A stretch of 64,000 nt of DNA, taken from NCBI GenBank assembly GCA_033002965.1, contig JAURVB010003333.1, forward strand, positions 1-64,000, read 5' to 3'. Of the stretch, positions 48,817-60,598 are shown in pieces. The stretch is from Piper betle. Taxonomy: Eukaryota; Streptophyta; Magnoliopsida; Piperales; Piperaceae. Below the pieces are notes generated by a model. The model had not been told where the DNA came from. It ran no database searches and saw only the letters and a program-made list of their open reading frames with translations. Position numbers and translations under genes: made by a program. Within the stretch, counting starts at the first letter, position 1; each line of letters opens with the position of its first letter.

Positions 48817-51800
48817 TGTAACACCCCAATCCGGTTTATTCTCAACCCGGACCAGAACTGTTACAAAGGATCGAACTACTCGTAAACCGATTAAGTTGGC
48901 TGACCCAAAACCTAAACGGCTACGACATAACCCTCTCGACGTCTCAAGATGGAGCACGCCGCTAATGCGCAAACAATATATGAATGAGATGCAAAACCCT
49001 AACAGGATACTACGTGAATGTCATGATAATCACCGCACACCAAAATAATTAAAACAGCAATAAAATTCATAAAAATCTAAAATAAAACGGACAGAACCTC
49101 CCCTAAAAGTGCAATAAGGGGATGACCTGTTAAAATACGGCACAATATAATATATATAAAACAACAATTTATATCACACTAGACTTCAAATCAACTACAC
49201 ATATCGTAATTGGCATCTAGCCCACCTGCAATTCATGTTCATCGTGTTTTTGTTCATTTCAACTCAACATAGCTGATCATCCTAGACATTGGAACTTTTC
49301 CAAAATATTTCTAAGAAAATTCATACATTTCTAAACAAGATCATACAAGTCTCATAAGCTCATGCATAAATACCAATATATAAATCTACTACAAAAGCCA
49401 ATCACATCACATCTTACGCAAAAGTCGGCGCGGCACCAGGTATGTGTGTGCAATGCAAGCGCTACTCCTTCGTCGAGGCCGGCATACACCAATCATCATC
49501 CTCACCTACATATAGTAGAAAAACGTCAGCAACGGGTGTCACTGGTCCGGAAATAACTAATATCAAACTGGAACATGAGAGCAAACTCTCATGGAAAACA
49601 AACCATCATATATCTTCCTCAAGAACTCTCATAAGGGCAACTACAAAGGAGCCGTCGAGCAGCTGACTCAACAGCATCCCAATCTATCTGGTACTGTGCC
49701 GCTCACGACACTTCTTTTTCAGTACTTCACGTAAAACTTTTATCCTAAGCCCTCTCCGAACCTCCATATTACTCCTGGCCTTGAGCACGTAGACCGAGCA
49801 CTCTCAGGCAGTCGCCTTTAGTACCCTTTGAACCACAAGTCCGGACATGCGCTGTACTAAACAGTACCCGTAAACCTCCACGTCCTCCGGGTGTGAGGAA
49901 CTCAAACGCGGAGTTGTCAGGATCCCTCGGGAATGGAACAGTCCGCTGGCACTAATCCAGAGCCCGCTTTGACTGGCACGGCATCCGCTCATGGTACGTG
50001 CAGTCGACTCATCTTCTCTTGTCTCACTGAAAACTCGATAAAACTATTTATAGGGCTGGGTCGGGATTTATTATAATAGGCCCGAAGGCAACTTGAGGTG
50101 GATCTTATTTTCGAAAACAAACTCGAGGGATCTCATCCTCGAGGGTTATTAATTCCGAAAAACATCGACCAGGTGACCCGTGTTAGGTGGGGTCCAATAA
50201 ATCATCCACCTGACACGTCCTACGATCAATAAATCAAATCACCGATAGAATGGAGCGATAAAACCTGAGAAGCGTGTCCTAACGGACCTGTCAGAAGCTC
50301 CAAGCGCAGTCTCGTGCCTAGACGGCGAGCTCCTGCAACGAACCTACATGAACATAACTATTTACTAACGCCCATACATATATGATGCACACCTATATAA
50401 CTAATATATCCACATGCATACAATTATCTAATCAACCATGATAATCATCTCGACAAGTACCCTACGTCTCTAATTGTCAAGCAAGTTAATAATTTTATCA
50501 TTTCATATGTTACTTATTACCTAGCACTTTTAATTCCAATTTCAAAGCATACCTATTCTAATTAGGTGACAATGGTTTAATCAATTTAATCTGTTTAACT
50601 TAATGTTAGCATGCAAAACCTAATTCATACATATTCATAAATTAACTAGTTAACAAGCATTTAATTAACTATACAATAGTTTACTAACAATTTCATAATG
50701 TTAGCATGCAAAACCTAATTCATACATATTCATGAATTAACTAGTTAACAAGCATTTAATTAACTATTCAATGGTTTACTAACAATTTCATTACTAAGCA
50801 TTCACATCATACAACACAATTCACACTAATCATCACATGTTTATCATAATCACGATTAATTAAACTAAAATCATGAAGTTAATACAATTAATTCTAATAT
50901 GCTACTATGACCACAACATGTATGTAATAATTCTAAAAAAAGAAGGAAGAACCACCTCGCGATCGGCGCTGAAATCGGTGCCGACGGACGAAGGCGGCGG
51001 TTTTCCGGCGACTATGCCGGCGGTTTTCCGGCAGCTCCGGTGGTTTTCCGGTGACTGCTCCGGCGAGGCAATCGGAGGTAGGGGTTAGCACCGCCTCGGT
51101 GAGCTGAACCCAATGGCGGTGACGACGAGGGCAGCCGCGGCGGCGATGGCCACCAACGGCGGCGTCGAGTGCGGTCGGGGCGGTCGGCCGCTCCGATCAG
51201 ACCCACGGCCGACCCTCGACGGCGGCGCTAATCAGAGGGGAAAGGTAGGGGAGGTCGAGGGGAGGAGCTCCGACGTCACGGCGGCGGCGGTCCGGCGCAG
51301 ACGGCGGCGAAATCGCGTCGGGAATCGGAGGAACAATCGAGGGCGATTTCCGGCAGTCGCGACGGCTGGACGGTGGCCGGGCGTGGTCGAGGCGGCAAGG
51401 CGACGGCACGACCGGGCTGGGCGGCGTCGATCGGCGGCGGTCCGGCGTCGACGGCGGTGGCAAAATCTCAAGGGCGGCGGCGGTGGTGAAACACGGGTGG
51501 GTTTGGGGAGGAAGATGAGGTGTATAGGGCGATGGCAAGGTTGTAAATAAAACTTGACTCGACACGGGCTCGAGTCAAGAATGATAACGGACTCGGAATA
51601 AATCCCAGAAAAATCTAGAAAAATTGGGAAAAATCCCATAAAATCAAACAAAATATCACAACATCCAAATGACATGTCGTATAACTAATAACCCACCCGA
51701 ATACCATCTAACGCGTCCTAATGCGTTATTCGGCCTAAACTAATTCTACGGTCACAACATAAAAATAAAATAAAATCATCAACTGTATACTCTCATATCT

Positions 51801-51991
51801 ACTGATAACTCAGTCTGCTGATGCGTATCTGACGCTATCATCAATACTTGGGTATACATAAACCCTCATAGCACGTGCGCACGGTCGGCCTCGGCCCCGC
51901 ACACGTGTTCTGAAAGCTGAACCGACTCAAACTACGGTCAAACCGACCGGCTAACGACTATAAAACCCTGACTCGAGTCGCGGGTTTTACA
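48817..51991 (+). mobile_element. Solo LTR, family A copy 4
   Basis: TG...CA unit of 3175 bp, TGTAACACCCCAATCCGG to GCGGGTTTTACA, with a perfect 5-bp target duplication TTGTT (48812-48816 and 51992-51996). It is nearly identical to the unit at 60599-63661, so both are recent. It shows the family features: a TATTTATA box near 50045, CTCGAGG hairpin at about 50123-50147, GC-rich block 50950-51540 and terminal hairpin. An internal direct repeat (GTTAGCATGCAAAACCTAATT, about 50604 and 50699) gives a 95-bp duplication of the AT-rich part. No primer-binding site is adjacent. Confidence 0.9.
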
Positions 51992-51994
51992 TTG

Positions 51995-51998
<4 letters not shown>

Positions 51999-52037
<39 letters not shown>
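51999..52037. repeat. (TA)n microsatellite
   Basis: About 38 bases of TA repeat directly after the target duplication of the solo LTR. It belongs to the interrupted dispersed repeat. Confidence 0.9.
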
Positions 52038-52040
<3 letters not shown>

Positions 52041-52190
52041 CTTAACTGAGGGAGATAATATTTTTGTTTGAAACTCTAATTTGGATCGTTTGATTATAAG
52101 GACGACCTTGATTTAATAAAAAACACCCTCACCATTACTTCATTTAGTACATAATCAATAATAATATTTATTTATGATTTTAAATGTTTT

Positions 52191-52541
52191 TTAAGACATG
52201 ATGTTGGCTTTCTTTATGTGATCATGGTTGTATTCCTTTCCACTGTAAAACTTAATCTCATTGAAATTTTTTGTTGTAAAAATGCTAAATCTTTGCATGT
52301 CGGATCATATAATGTGTTTTTGTTTAATCTTGACGAATTTGACTTGCTGAGTGTTAGGACAATATGCTGGCACATTTTTAGAGTCTTTACACTATTGTAC
52401 ATAGAAGTATTCAGCCAACAAAATGATTAACTACAATACTGACTGGGAGGGGTTCCTTATACTATTGTAGACTATGACTGATTGACGTAAAATCTCTTAT
52501 GTTGTCTCTTTTGACGATCAAATGGATTGAGTTATTTTCAG
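52191..52541. other. Stretch between the dispersed repeat and the rpl1 remnant
   Basis: AT-rich, with no sign of the missing 5' exons of the ribosomal protein gene that follows. Its end is the 3' part of an intron, with acceptor TTATTTTCAG at 52532-52541. Confidence 0.5.
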
Positions 52542-54184
52542 GTGAGAAAGTTGATGAAGCAAAGGCTGCTGGAGCTGATTTGGTAGGTGGTGAAGACCTA
52601 ATCCAAGAAATCAAGGGTGGGTTTATGGACTTTGATAAGCTAATTGCTTCCCCTGATATGATGCCCAAGGTGTAGTTGTAGAACTTCTGCCATTTCAATT
52701 AGTTTTTTTACACATGTAAGTGGCATTACATATTAAAAAAAGCACAATGCATAATATGAGTGGAAGCAGTGACTAATCAGGTAACATATTCTGATGGTGT
52801 TTCTCTTTGTCACTGCAGCTTGCTGCTGCTGGTTTGGGGAAAATTTTGGGTCCTCGTGGTTTGATGTCTAATCCCAAAGCTGGGGCGGTTGCAACAGATA
52901 TACCCCAGGTATGGCAGAAGTACATGAATAGTATCTCTTGTTTTGAATTACCTAAAATTTTGGTTTGGATATATGTCAAAGTAGCAAAATGTGAAAAGAT
53001 CTTGTACTTCTTCTTTCATTTGATAATGGAAAGGTTTTGAAGACATGAATCCTAAACTGGGATCCATGTGATTTCAATAAATGTAATTAACAATATTTAG
53101 TTGGGCAATATTATCCGGAACAACGTATTCCATCTAGTTCCACGATTAATAACCTTCCTTGTGCTGTTGTGAAAAAATATGATTTCCTTTTTGTTCTGGC
53201 CTATGAATGGGTAGAGGAAGGCCTAAAAGGGTGTTGATAGACTCAAAGATTTTGAATTTGAGCGTTCATTGATATGGTCTATTATAGGATGAAGGGGAGG
53301 GAATGGATCTATAATCCAAACCATAATTAAATGGCATCAGGTGGATGGGAAAGAAGACGCTGAAACTGAATTATATACTAACTGGTGGGCTCACCCCGAA
53401 ACTCACGATTACTTCTTATTAATGATGGCTTATAATGGTTTGAGTTAGACACTGTTGTGACTCAATATGTTTCCACAGTGGTCTGTATGTATGTTATCAA
53501 ATGCTAGAAATGCGACCATTCTACTATATTAATTATGATGATCTGTGACTTCCCTTTTCGAAACAATAAAATTTGTAATTTTCAAATCTACTTGTAAGTA
53601 TGGATGTACGTTTGATATGCCATTTTAACTTCAGAGTTTGTACACATTTCAAATTCATGTCATGTGATAAACCTCTTCTTGTGTGACATATTCCATGGAT
53701 TACATATGCACAATCTGATTATTCAGTCATATAAAAGTTTGATGTTTTCGACTGGATGTAAATTTTTTAACTCTGCTAGCTTATTCAAGTTCCTTTGAAT
53801 GAGAGTCTGTTTCAATTTTTATGATGCTGGGATATGGTAAGTTTAGATTTGTTTGTTTTGCAGGCTATTGCAGAATTTAAGAAGGAAAGGTAGACTACCG
53901 CACGGACAAGACAGGAATAATCCATGTACCGTTCGGAAAGATCCTGTTCATAATCTAAGTTCTGTCATTGTAAGGAAGATCCTGTTCATAGTCATTCTAA
54001 TTGTGCCTTCATACCAAACTAATAGTATATCTTTAATATTTTTCAGAAATCAATTGAGACAAATAAACCTTCGGGTGCAAAGGGAGTTTACTGGAAAAGT
54101 GCATTTATCTGCTCGTCTATGGGTCCGTCAATACGGTTGGGAATTAAGGAAATGCTTGACTACAAACCCCCTGCCGACGCATAA
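52542..54184 (+). pseudogene. Plastid 50S ribosomal protein L1 (nuclear gene), 3' exons only
   Basis: L1 forms the ribosomal L1 stalk. Four exons are recognisable: 52542-52669 ([20 protein letters not shown]...[13 protein letters not shown]), 52819-52908 (AAGLGKILGPRGLMSNPKAG, the L1 signature), 53864 to about 53940 (AIAEFKK, then after a lost base VDYRTDKTGIIHVPFGK) and 54047-54184 (KSIETNKPSGAKGVYWKSAF...SMGPSIRLGIKEMLDYKPP, stop). The first exon begins in phase 1, so upstream exons with the transit peptide and N-terminal domain must have existed; they are absent and a repeat lies there instead. Further faults: two extra codons before AAGLGK, a missing G in AAGAAGGAAAGG (53879-53890), and loss of the segment between PFGK and KSIE, replaced by a duplicated ATCCTGTTCATA phrase. 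The plastid rather than bacterial or mitochondrial type is judged from wording and introns. Confidence 0.88.
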
Positions 54185-57028
54185 GACATCAGCAACATTA
54201 GGGCCTGCTTTGCAGGTTCTTCCCAAGTTATATATGGCTGCTGCCTTGTACCATGCCAAGTTTCACATTTGCCAGAAGATCAAATTCCTGTTAAGTGAGA
54301 ATGGCAGTGGAAGATGAAAGTGGCGCAGAGAGGTTAGTTTCTCGAGCTGGTGACTGCTTTTTTGTGAAAGCAGGTTTTGTGAGCGCCAGCCTTGTTCATT
54401 ACCTCAAAACTTTATCAGTTACATGAGTAGCCAACACTTACCACTTGATTATAGTGGTAATCTCTTCAATGAAGAATGTCTCATATCTTTGAAGTAAACT
54501 GACCATTCCCTGTAGAAAAATGAGTTGCATTGTCAACCCCCATTCTGATCTTGTTCAAGTGGCCAATGAATCTAAATTTTATGTGCTCTTCCCTTAGTAG
54601 GTTGAGCTTATTTCATTTTTAGGAATCCCATTGCACGAGAAAATTTCTTCTTTCCTAGCTTACAATATTGAGCTGGAAAAAGTCGGCAATCAACCTAACA
54701 ATGTGCTCGGGCCTTGGTGTTTCAACCCAAGCTAACAAGGTTGTTCATGAGATCACTACCTAACACTGCCTATTGGTGTTTTCTTTTTCCAACTATTGCA
54801 GACAGGTCCACGCTTGGAAGTGGATATGCGCGGCATCCAGTTATGCAACGTAGCTTATTGCTGGACATAATGTTCCCCAGGATGCAAACAGACTTAAAAC
54901 CTCATTTATTTTTGTTGATTTTCATGTCAAATTCTTGTTCATGCTAAATAACCATTGCCCATGTAAGCAAATGCAAGAGTGCATGCTTCACAGTTACACT
55001 TGCATACTTGCATCTCCTAATTGTTTACGCTTGGATTGACAAATGAAACCTTCCAGGATGCAGCCTACCTAAAAGGCTAAAACTATTTCATGAAATGATG
55101 ATCAAATGAATCTCGGTGATTGGTAAGCTTCACTGTCATCTGATCTGATCAATTCAAGCTCTCATAATGTCATGAGGTTTTACTTTAATGCTTGTGCCGA
55201 CGCCTTGAGACCATGATGTGTGCTCATGTCTTTCTGTCAATCGCGATATGTCCCCGCCTTTGAATAAATGTGCCCAGACAAAGAAAAAGAGGAAGCAAGG
55301 AATATACAGTAAAAAAGACTTGCACTGCTCATGGATCTTTCTTCGTGGGTTGAAGTTCTGGGCAGTGACGATTTCCAAGCCAGTGGAAACTGTACTTGAT
55401 CACTGTTTGCTTTGCCAAAGTAAATTTCATGCATGCATATATTATCGGCTGCTGCAAAGTACTTAAAAATTGTTCAAAACCTTCACATGGAATTTTGATC
55501 CATTTGTTGGAATTACGGTGCCAAACTCATTTATTATTTAATGTATATGTGTTGGTTATCATTTAATGGTTATGTATTCTAGGTTTAGCGAATATAATTA
55601 TATATTGTCTACTACTCGACTTTATGACATTTAACAACTTGTGACGGTAAGAATTTTTGATAACTTTTAACATTACATTTTCCCATAAGATGGATAAATG
55701 TGAAGTGAATAAATGCTTAATATTTATATAAGTAACTCTAACTTTACGTAATTTAATACGGTAAATCAATGTGGAGTTCGGATGGAAGGGGATGCCAAAT
55801 TATGTCTTTACATATTCCACAGTTTAGTTAGCGAAATATGCTAATTGATCTCAGCCTGACTTAAAGGGTTGTAAGCCAATTGCTAGGGGTGCTCATTAAG
55901 CAAGTCGAGTCAAATTTTGTTTAGTTCAAATTCAATTTGTTTGATCTTGAGTCTTAGTTGAGCTAAAAATATTTAAGCCGATTTGAGTTTCAGTCAAGCT
56001 CGACCTTTGTATTTATTGATGCTATTATTCCGGTTAGTTCATACTAAAATTTAATCTAAATTTAAAATATTTAAAGTTTGACATGATTATACATGTAAGA
56101 TAATTTAATTATGCATAAATTTATTTAAATTTGATATTATATAATGAAATTTTATAATTTGGTCATATTTATATAAAAAATTTAAGATAAATATGCTAAA
56201 ATATCTTTTTTCTTATATAAAGTATTGAACTTTGAGTCGAGCTGAGTTGTACTTGTACCGTCTGGTTCCTCGACTAACATCAAGTTAAGCTTCAAGTCGA
56301 GTATCAAGCCAACGAGAGTTTAATTGCAGCTTTGAACTGAGCTACCTATTACTTGTATATAAAATCATCTTTATTACTTGTGTTTTATACATTTGTCCTT
56401 GTATACTTGGAGACATCTTAAGTCCATCCATTCCATTGAAAGAATATCAGGTATTCTATAATTTTATTATGTCATTTCATCTCATCGCATTTCCATTTTA
56501 TATGAACTTTTTTCATTTACACTATTTTCACACCAAGCAAATGGACCCGAAGAGAACTTTCAATGTAAAATGTAGAATCTTCATATTTAGAGGTCAATAT
56601 TTAGGAGAATTCATTTGTGTAATGTACATGAATCTTAGTAATTTGAGGCGTGAGCTTGTTGGTATCTAGCATTAATACGTGAAGTTGATAGTTGTTTTGA
56701 ACAAAATGAATAGTTGTGACTTGTCAATTTTTAGTAGTATTAATTGTAAATCCTTGATAAATATTTACAATAATCAAATCATACCTCCTGTTGCGATGAT
56801 TTCCCAAATACTCTTTAGATTTTTTGATCCGTTACGGGGTTGATTGCAGGGTGTCCAGGGGTGTTAGGGTTTGGCGGTTGTCCCCAGTCATCTCGAGTCT
56901 GGAGTGAGTGGCTCGATGCTCGCCTGTGTGGTGAAACAACTCACCAAGTGCTAATAGGTGTTATAGTTAGCAGGTAAGGAAAGACCGAGACTTGGTGTCT
57001 GGGACGTGTAGTAGCATATCGTCGGCTA
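54185..57028. other. Intergenic stretch after the rpl1 remnant
   Basis: 54185-54600 is probably the former 3' UTR. 54700-55450 has several open frames without a recognisable family. 55890-56340 holds AACTCGA-type repeat debris. From about 56820 the composition turns GC-richer (GGGTGTCCAGGGGTGTTAGG); this is the left flank of the host sequence split by the elements at 57034 and 60599. Confidence 0.45.
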
Positions 57029-57033
57029 GTGAG

Positions 57034-60000
57034 TGTAACGACCTGCCCGAACCGGACTGGGTGTTACTTAAAAATATAGTCAATGTAAATGCAACCTTCC
57101 AGAACATGAATTTAAATACAGCAAATAGTCTTGCAACATATAATATAAATCATAACAATAAATCATGTTCTCTAAAATTTAAAATAACCGTCTCACAGTC
57201 TCGGACCATTTCCCATAGCCACATTTATAACACAAGAGAATAATAAGGAAGTCCAACTTTATTATCAATTCACCATACCTAGGTTGGTAGAAGAACCACC
57301 AACCACACTTCTATTCTTTAATCCCAAAGCTGCTCACCTGTGGAGGCAATTCCACGTTAGTGATAAAACCGCTAAGCTGCATAATTAAATGAAACAAGTC
57401 AATATAATCCCTATTATCATTTCACTCTTTATTATTATTATTATTATTACACAAGTAAAGAGTAATTATCCCTTATGTCATTTTGAGATTAGTAATTTGT
57501 CTCTCAGGTCATTCTGAGATTAGTAAAAGTTGTCTCCCAGCTCATTCTGAGATTAGAAAACGTCTCCCAGCTCATTCTGAGACTAGGTAGTCTCCCAATT
57601 CAATTTGAGATTAGTCATGGTCTCCCAGTTCATTCTAAGATTAGAAATCGTCTCCCAGATCATTCTGAGATTAACTGGTCTCCCAATTCATTTTGAGATT
57701 AGTTATGGTCTCCCAGTTCATTTTGAGATTAGAAATTGTCTCCCAGCTCATTCTGAGATTAGGTGGTCTCCCAATTCATTTTGAGATTAGTCATGGTCTC
57801 CCAGTTCATTCTGAGATTAGAAAATTGTCTCCAAGCTCATTATGAGATTAGGTGGTCTCCCAATTCATTTTGAGATTAGTCATGGTCTCCCACTTCATTC
57901 TGAGATTAGAAATTTTCTCCCAGCTCATTCTGAGATTAGGTGGTCTCCCAATTCATTTTGAGATTAGTCATGGTCTCCCAGTTTATTCTGAGATTAGAAA
58001 ATGGTCTCCCAGCTCATTCTGAGATTAGGTGGCTCTCCCAACTAATTCTGAGATTAGTCATGGTCTCCCAATTCATTCTGAGATTAGAACATCGTCTCCC
58101 AGCTCATTCTGAGATTAGTGCCGACAAAGGCTACCAATTTGGGAAAATACAACATTTCATATAGTTATACCATTTGGGAAAATACAACATTTTATATAAT
58201 TATCCCAGTTTGGGTAAATACAACATTTCAATTAATTATATGGACAATACAACATTTCAATTAATTATAAGCACACACATAGTAATTTTAAAGGTGCGGC
58301 CCCGTGTCGGACTGAGTCAATTCCTTGACCCAGATCGCATTACAGCGCATGGTGGTCGAATCTGAGCTCAGGCCGACCAGGGCTACCAACAAGGGAAAGT
58401 ACAACATTTCAAATGATTATGCGGACCTGGATATTTCCAACTCGCAGCTGCAACTAATGATCCTAATCTGAATGAGAATATAAAATTATACATAAGTATA
58501 ATTTTATTCGAGTAGGAATGCATGCAACTAAATTTCTAATATATATATATCATTTCTAAAAATATTAAATATTAAATTATCAACAAATCTAGTGAGATAA
58601 TTAATTATTCCTGTGACATAATCATTTAAGTCCTACTTCACATTTTAAATTAATTATCTAAATCATAATTATTACTTAACAATTGATAAAATAATTATTA
58701 CTAATAAACAAGTATTTAATTTTCCTTTGCGATGATGATTACTTAACCCCAATCTTGATGATTTAGTTTACACTTATAATTTTTTAATCGCTACTATTAT
58801 TAATAGCAATTTAATTAATTAAGTTGATCGATTAAATTATTTAAAAATAATTTGTATTATTCAAAAATATTATTAATACAATTTTTTAAAATTATTCGAT
58901 TCAATAAAGTTTCGAACTTTATTTATTTTTATTTTGCTATTTAGGTTCGACGCGAGTGATTGCTACCCGACTATAGTTTAATAACCTATTTTCTACATTA
59001 CTAACTCATTATTAAAATAATCACTTTATTTACCTAATGTTAAATTTAATATGGTAAAGGTAAAATCTTTATTTCATTAATTACTTACAACCGTCTGATT
59101 TAATTTAATCGCTTGTTGTGCTGATTAATTATCGACCTTTTATCATTACTGTATTTTGTTTTATTACCCGTGATGATTTTGTACAATAATTAATTAGTTT
59201 TGTAACTTTAACCCATAACCCATTAAAATAATTATTTTTAAAGATTTATTACGTGTTCATATTATTTTTAACTCGAGTCGGTATCGAGTCAAGTGTTATT
59301 TAGGAGTTGGTATAATTATTTAACTCGAGCTGTGTCGAGGTCAAGCATTATTTACAAGTTTGCCACCCAAGGTAATTTTTTCCTTCCTCTCCGGCATGGT
59401 CTGTTCTCGACTCCAAGTGCCCTCCAGCCACCGCCGCCGCCACGTAGACCACCTCTGGTAGCCATCCATTGTCGCCGTCCACCTCCGGTAGCCGTCCATT
59501 GTCCCTCCAGCCATCTTCCAGCCGCGGCGATGCCCGTCTCGCTTGCCTAGCGGCGCGCTCGCGTCGGCAATTCCACTGTCGGCGAGTGTCGCAGCCTCAA
59601 TTGGGTGGTCGCCTCGACACCCTCAAGAGTCCCCCACCGCCATCTCCTCTGTTTTCGGCGCCATCCTCTGTTTTTGATCATTTACCACCCCAGGCCGACA
59701 TCCACACACGTGAGATTGACCCTACACTGATCGATGAAGAGAGTAGGATCATCTTCCGATGTTGGAATGACCGTCGCCACCGATTCCCGGCGAAACCTCG
59801 CCTGTGCTTACCCATCTCACCGAAACAGGGGACTCGTCGGCCAAATTAAACTTTAATTTCTGTTTAGTTTCTTTCTTGTTGATTTTAAACTTTAATCCTC
59901 ACAATTATAAAGCTTATTATCAACTTAAAATATGTATGCAAGAAAATTAAGAAGAGGGAGATAGAAAGAATACCTAAGCAAGGAAGAAGACGCGCTGATA

Positions 60001-60238
60001 AGGATGAGGAGAAGAGAATGCGAATGAAGGCTAGGGTGGAGGACGTCCTTTATAAAATGAAATGATAGCTAAGGTATGCTGGAAACACACCAACACCTGT
60101 ATTTTATTCCTTTAACTGGGTAACCGGGTAATGAATAAAATATTTAACCAGGTAGACTTAACCGGGTAAAAAATATAACACGTTCGGTCCTTCCCGAACT
60201 GCTTCCGCGTCCAAAATTTTTTTTTCACGATCTTTACA
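57034..60238 (+). mobile_element. LTR-like element, family C/D, with internal minisatellite
   Basis: Begins TGTAACGACCTGCCC like the unit at 18392 and ends CTTTACA, with GTGAG on both sides (57029-57033, 60239-60243). The first 1.4 kb follow the 18392-19730 unit block by block; after 58500 it is longer and includes a GC-rich part (59380-59700). That part matches the GC-rich block of family A copy 1 at about 400-740 on the same strand, although the two elements have opposite polarity. The left end is secure. The right end rests on the target duplication and a CA terminus, and a chance match is possible. Confidence 0.55.
57472..58119 (+). repeat. Minisatellite, about 22 units of 28-33 bp, with trimeric higher order
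   Basis: Unit core GTCTCCCAGCTCATTCTGAG followed by ATTAG and a variable spacer. Three unit types alternate in the middle of the array: one with CCAATTCATTTTGAG..GTCATG, one with CCAGTTCATTCTGAG..GAAATT, one with CCAGCTCATTCTGAG..GGTG, giving an 86-90-bp super-period. TCTC and GAGA at the two sides of each unit could pair. The related unit at 18392-19730 lacks the array, so it expanded in this copy. Confidence 0.9.
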
Positions 60239-60598
60239 GTGAGTACTGAGCATAGCGCTATATGGTGCTAAGGAAACCTTAAGATGGTTCGGGGCAGTTG
60301 CGTGACCAGCAACTGTGGATGAGCAGTACCGAGCATGGGTGGAGCGAGGTCGTGACCATGACCGAGCGTGCCTATGTGAGGACCGAGCATGTGCGTGATA
60401 TGGGTCGAGCAGTGTCGAGATCCGTGGTCAGGCGCGATCAAGGGTGATCGAGTGGCACCAAGGAGCCTGGTCGATTCCTGGAGCGAGCATGGTGCCGAGC
60501 GAGTTTGGTGCATGCGCGCTGCAGCGTGCCGAGGTTTATAGCGCTACAATTAGCGGCATGGGCGAGCAGCGTGCACGGGCTCCATCAGCCAGCGCGTG
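60239..60598. other. GC-richer host sequence between two LTR insertions
   Basis: Quasi-repetitive phrases such as GACCGAGCATG, GTGACCATGACCGAGCGTG and GGTGCCGAGCG. It continues the sequence before 57029 and is continued after 63661. It is probably part of the same retroelement as the pol fragment at the right edge of the window. No coding frame is recognised. Confidence 0.45.

Larger units (their letters stand above)
48311..52190 (-). repeat. tRNA-headed dispersed repeat, copy 2, split by a solo LTR
   Basis: 48311-48816 and 51992-52190 together match copy 1 at 37140-37440 plus 38270-38460. The pol III-like boxes are on the minus strand: A box TAGCTAAGTTGG (48752-48741) and B box GTGTTCAATCC (48687-48677), with about 30 extra bases between them compared with copy 1. 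The split is at TTGTT, immediately beside the (TA)n tract, the same place where copy 1 carries its GC-rich insert. Confidence 0.6.

Noticed and set aside
57472..58119. Possible CRISPR-like array of 30-bp repeats
   Set aside because: The units are directly abutting with only short related spacers, in a plant LTR element. It is a minisatellite.
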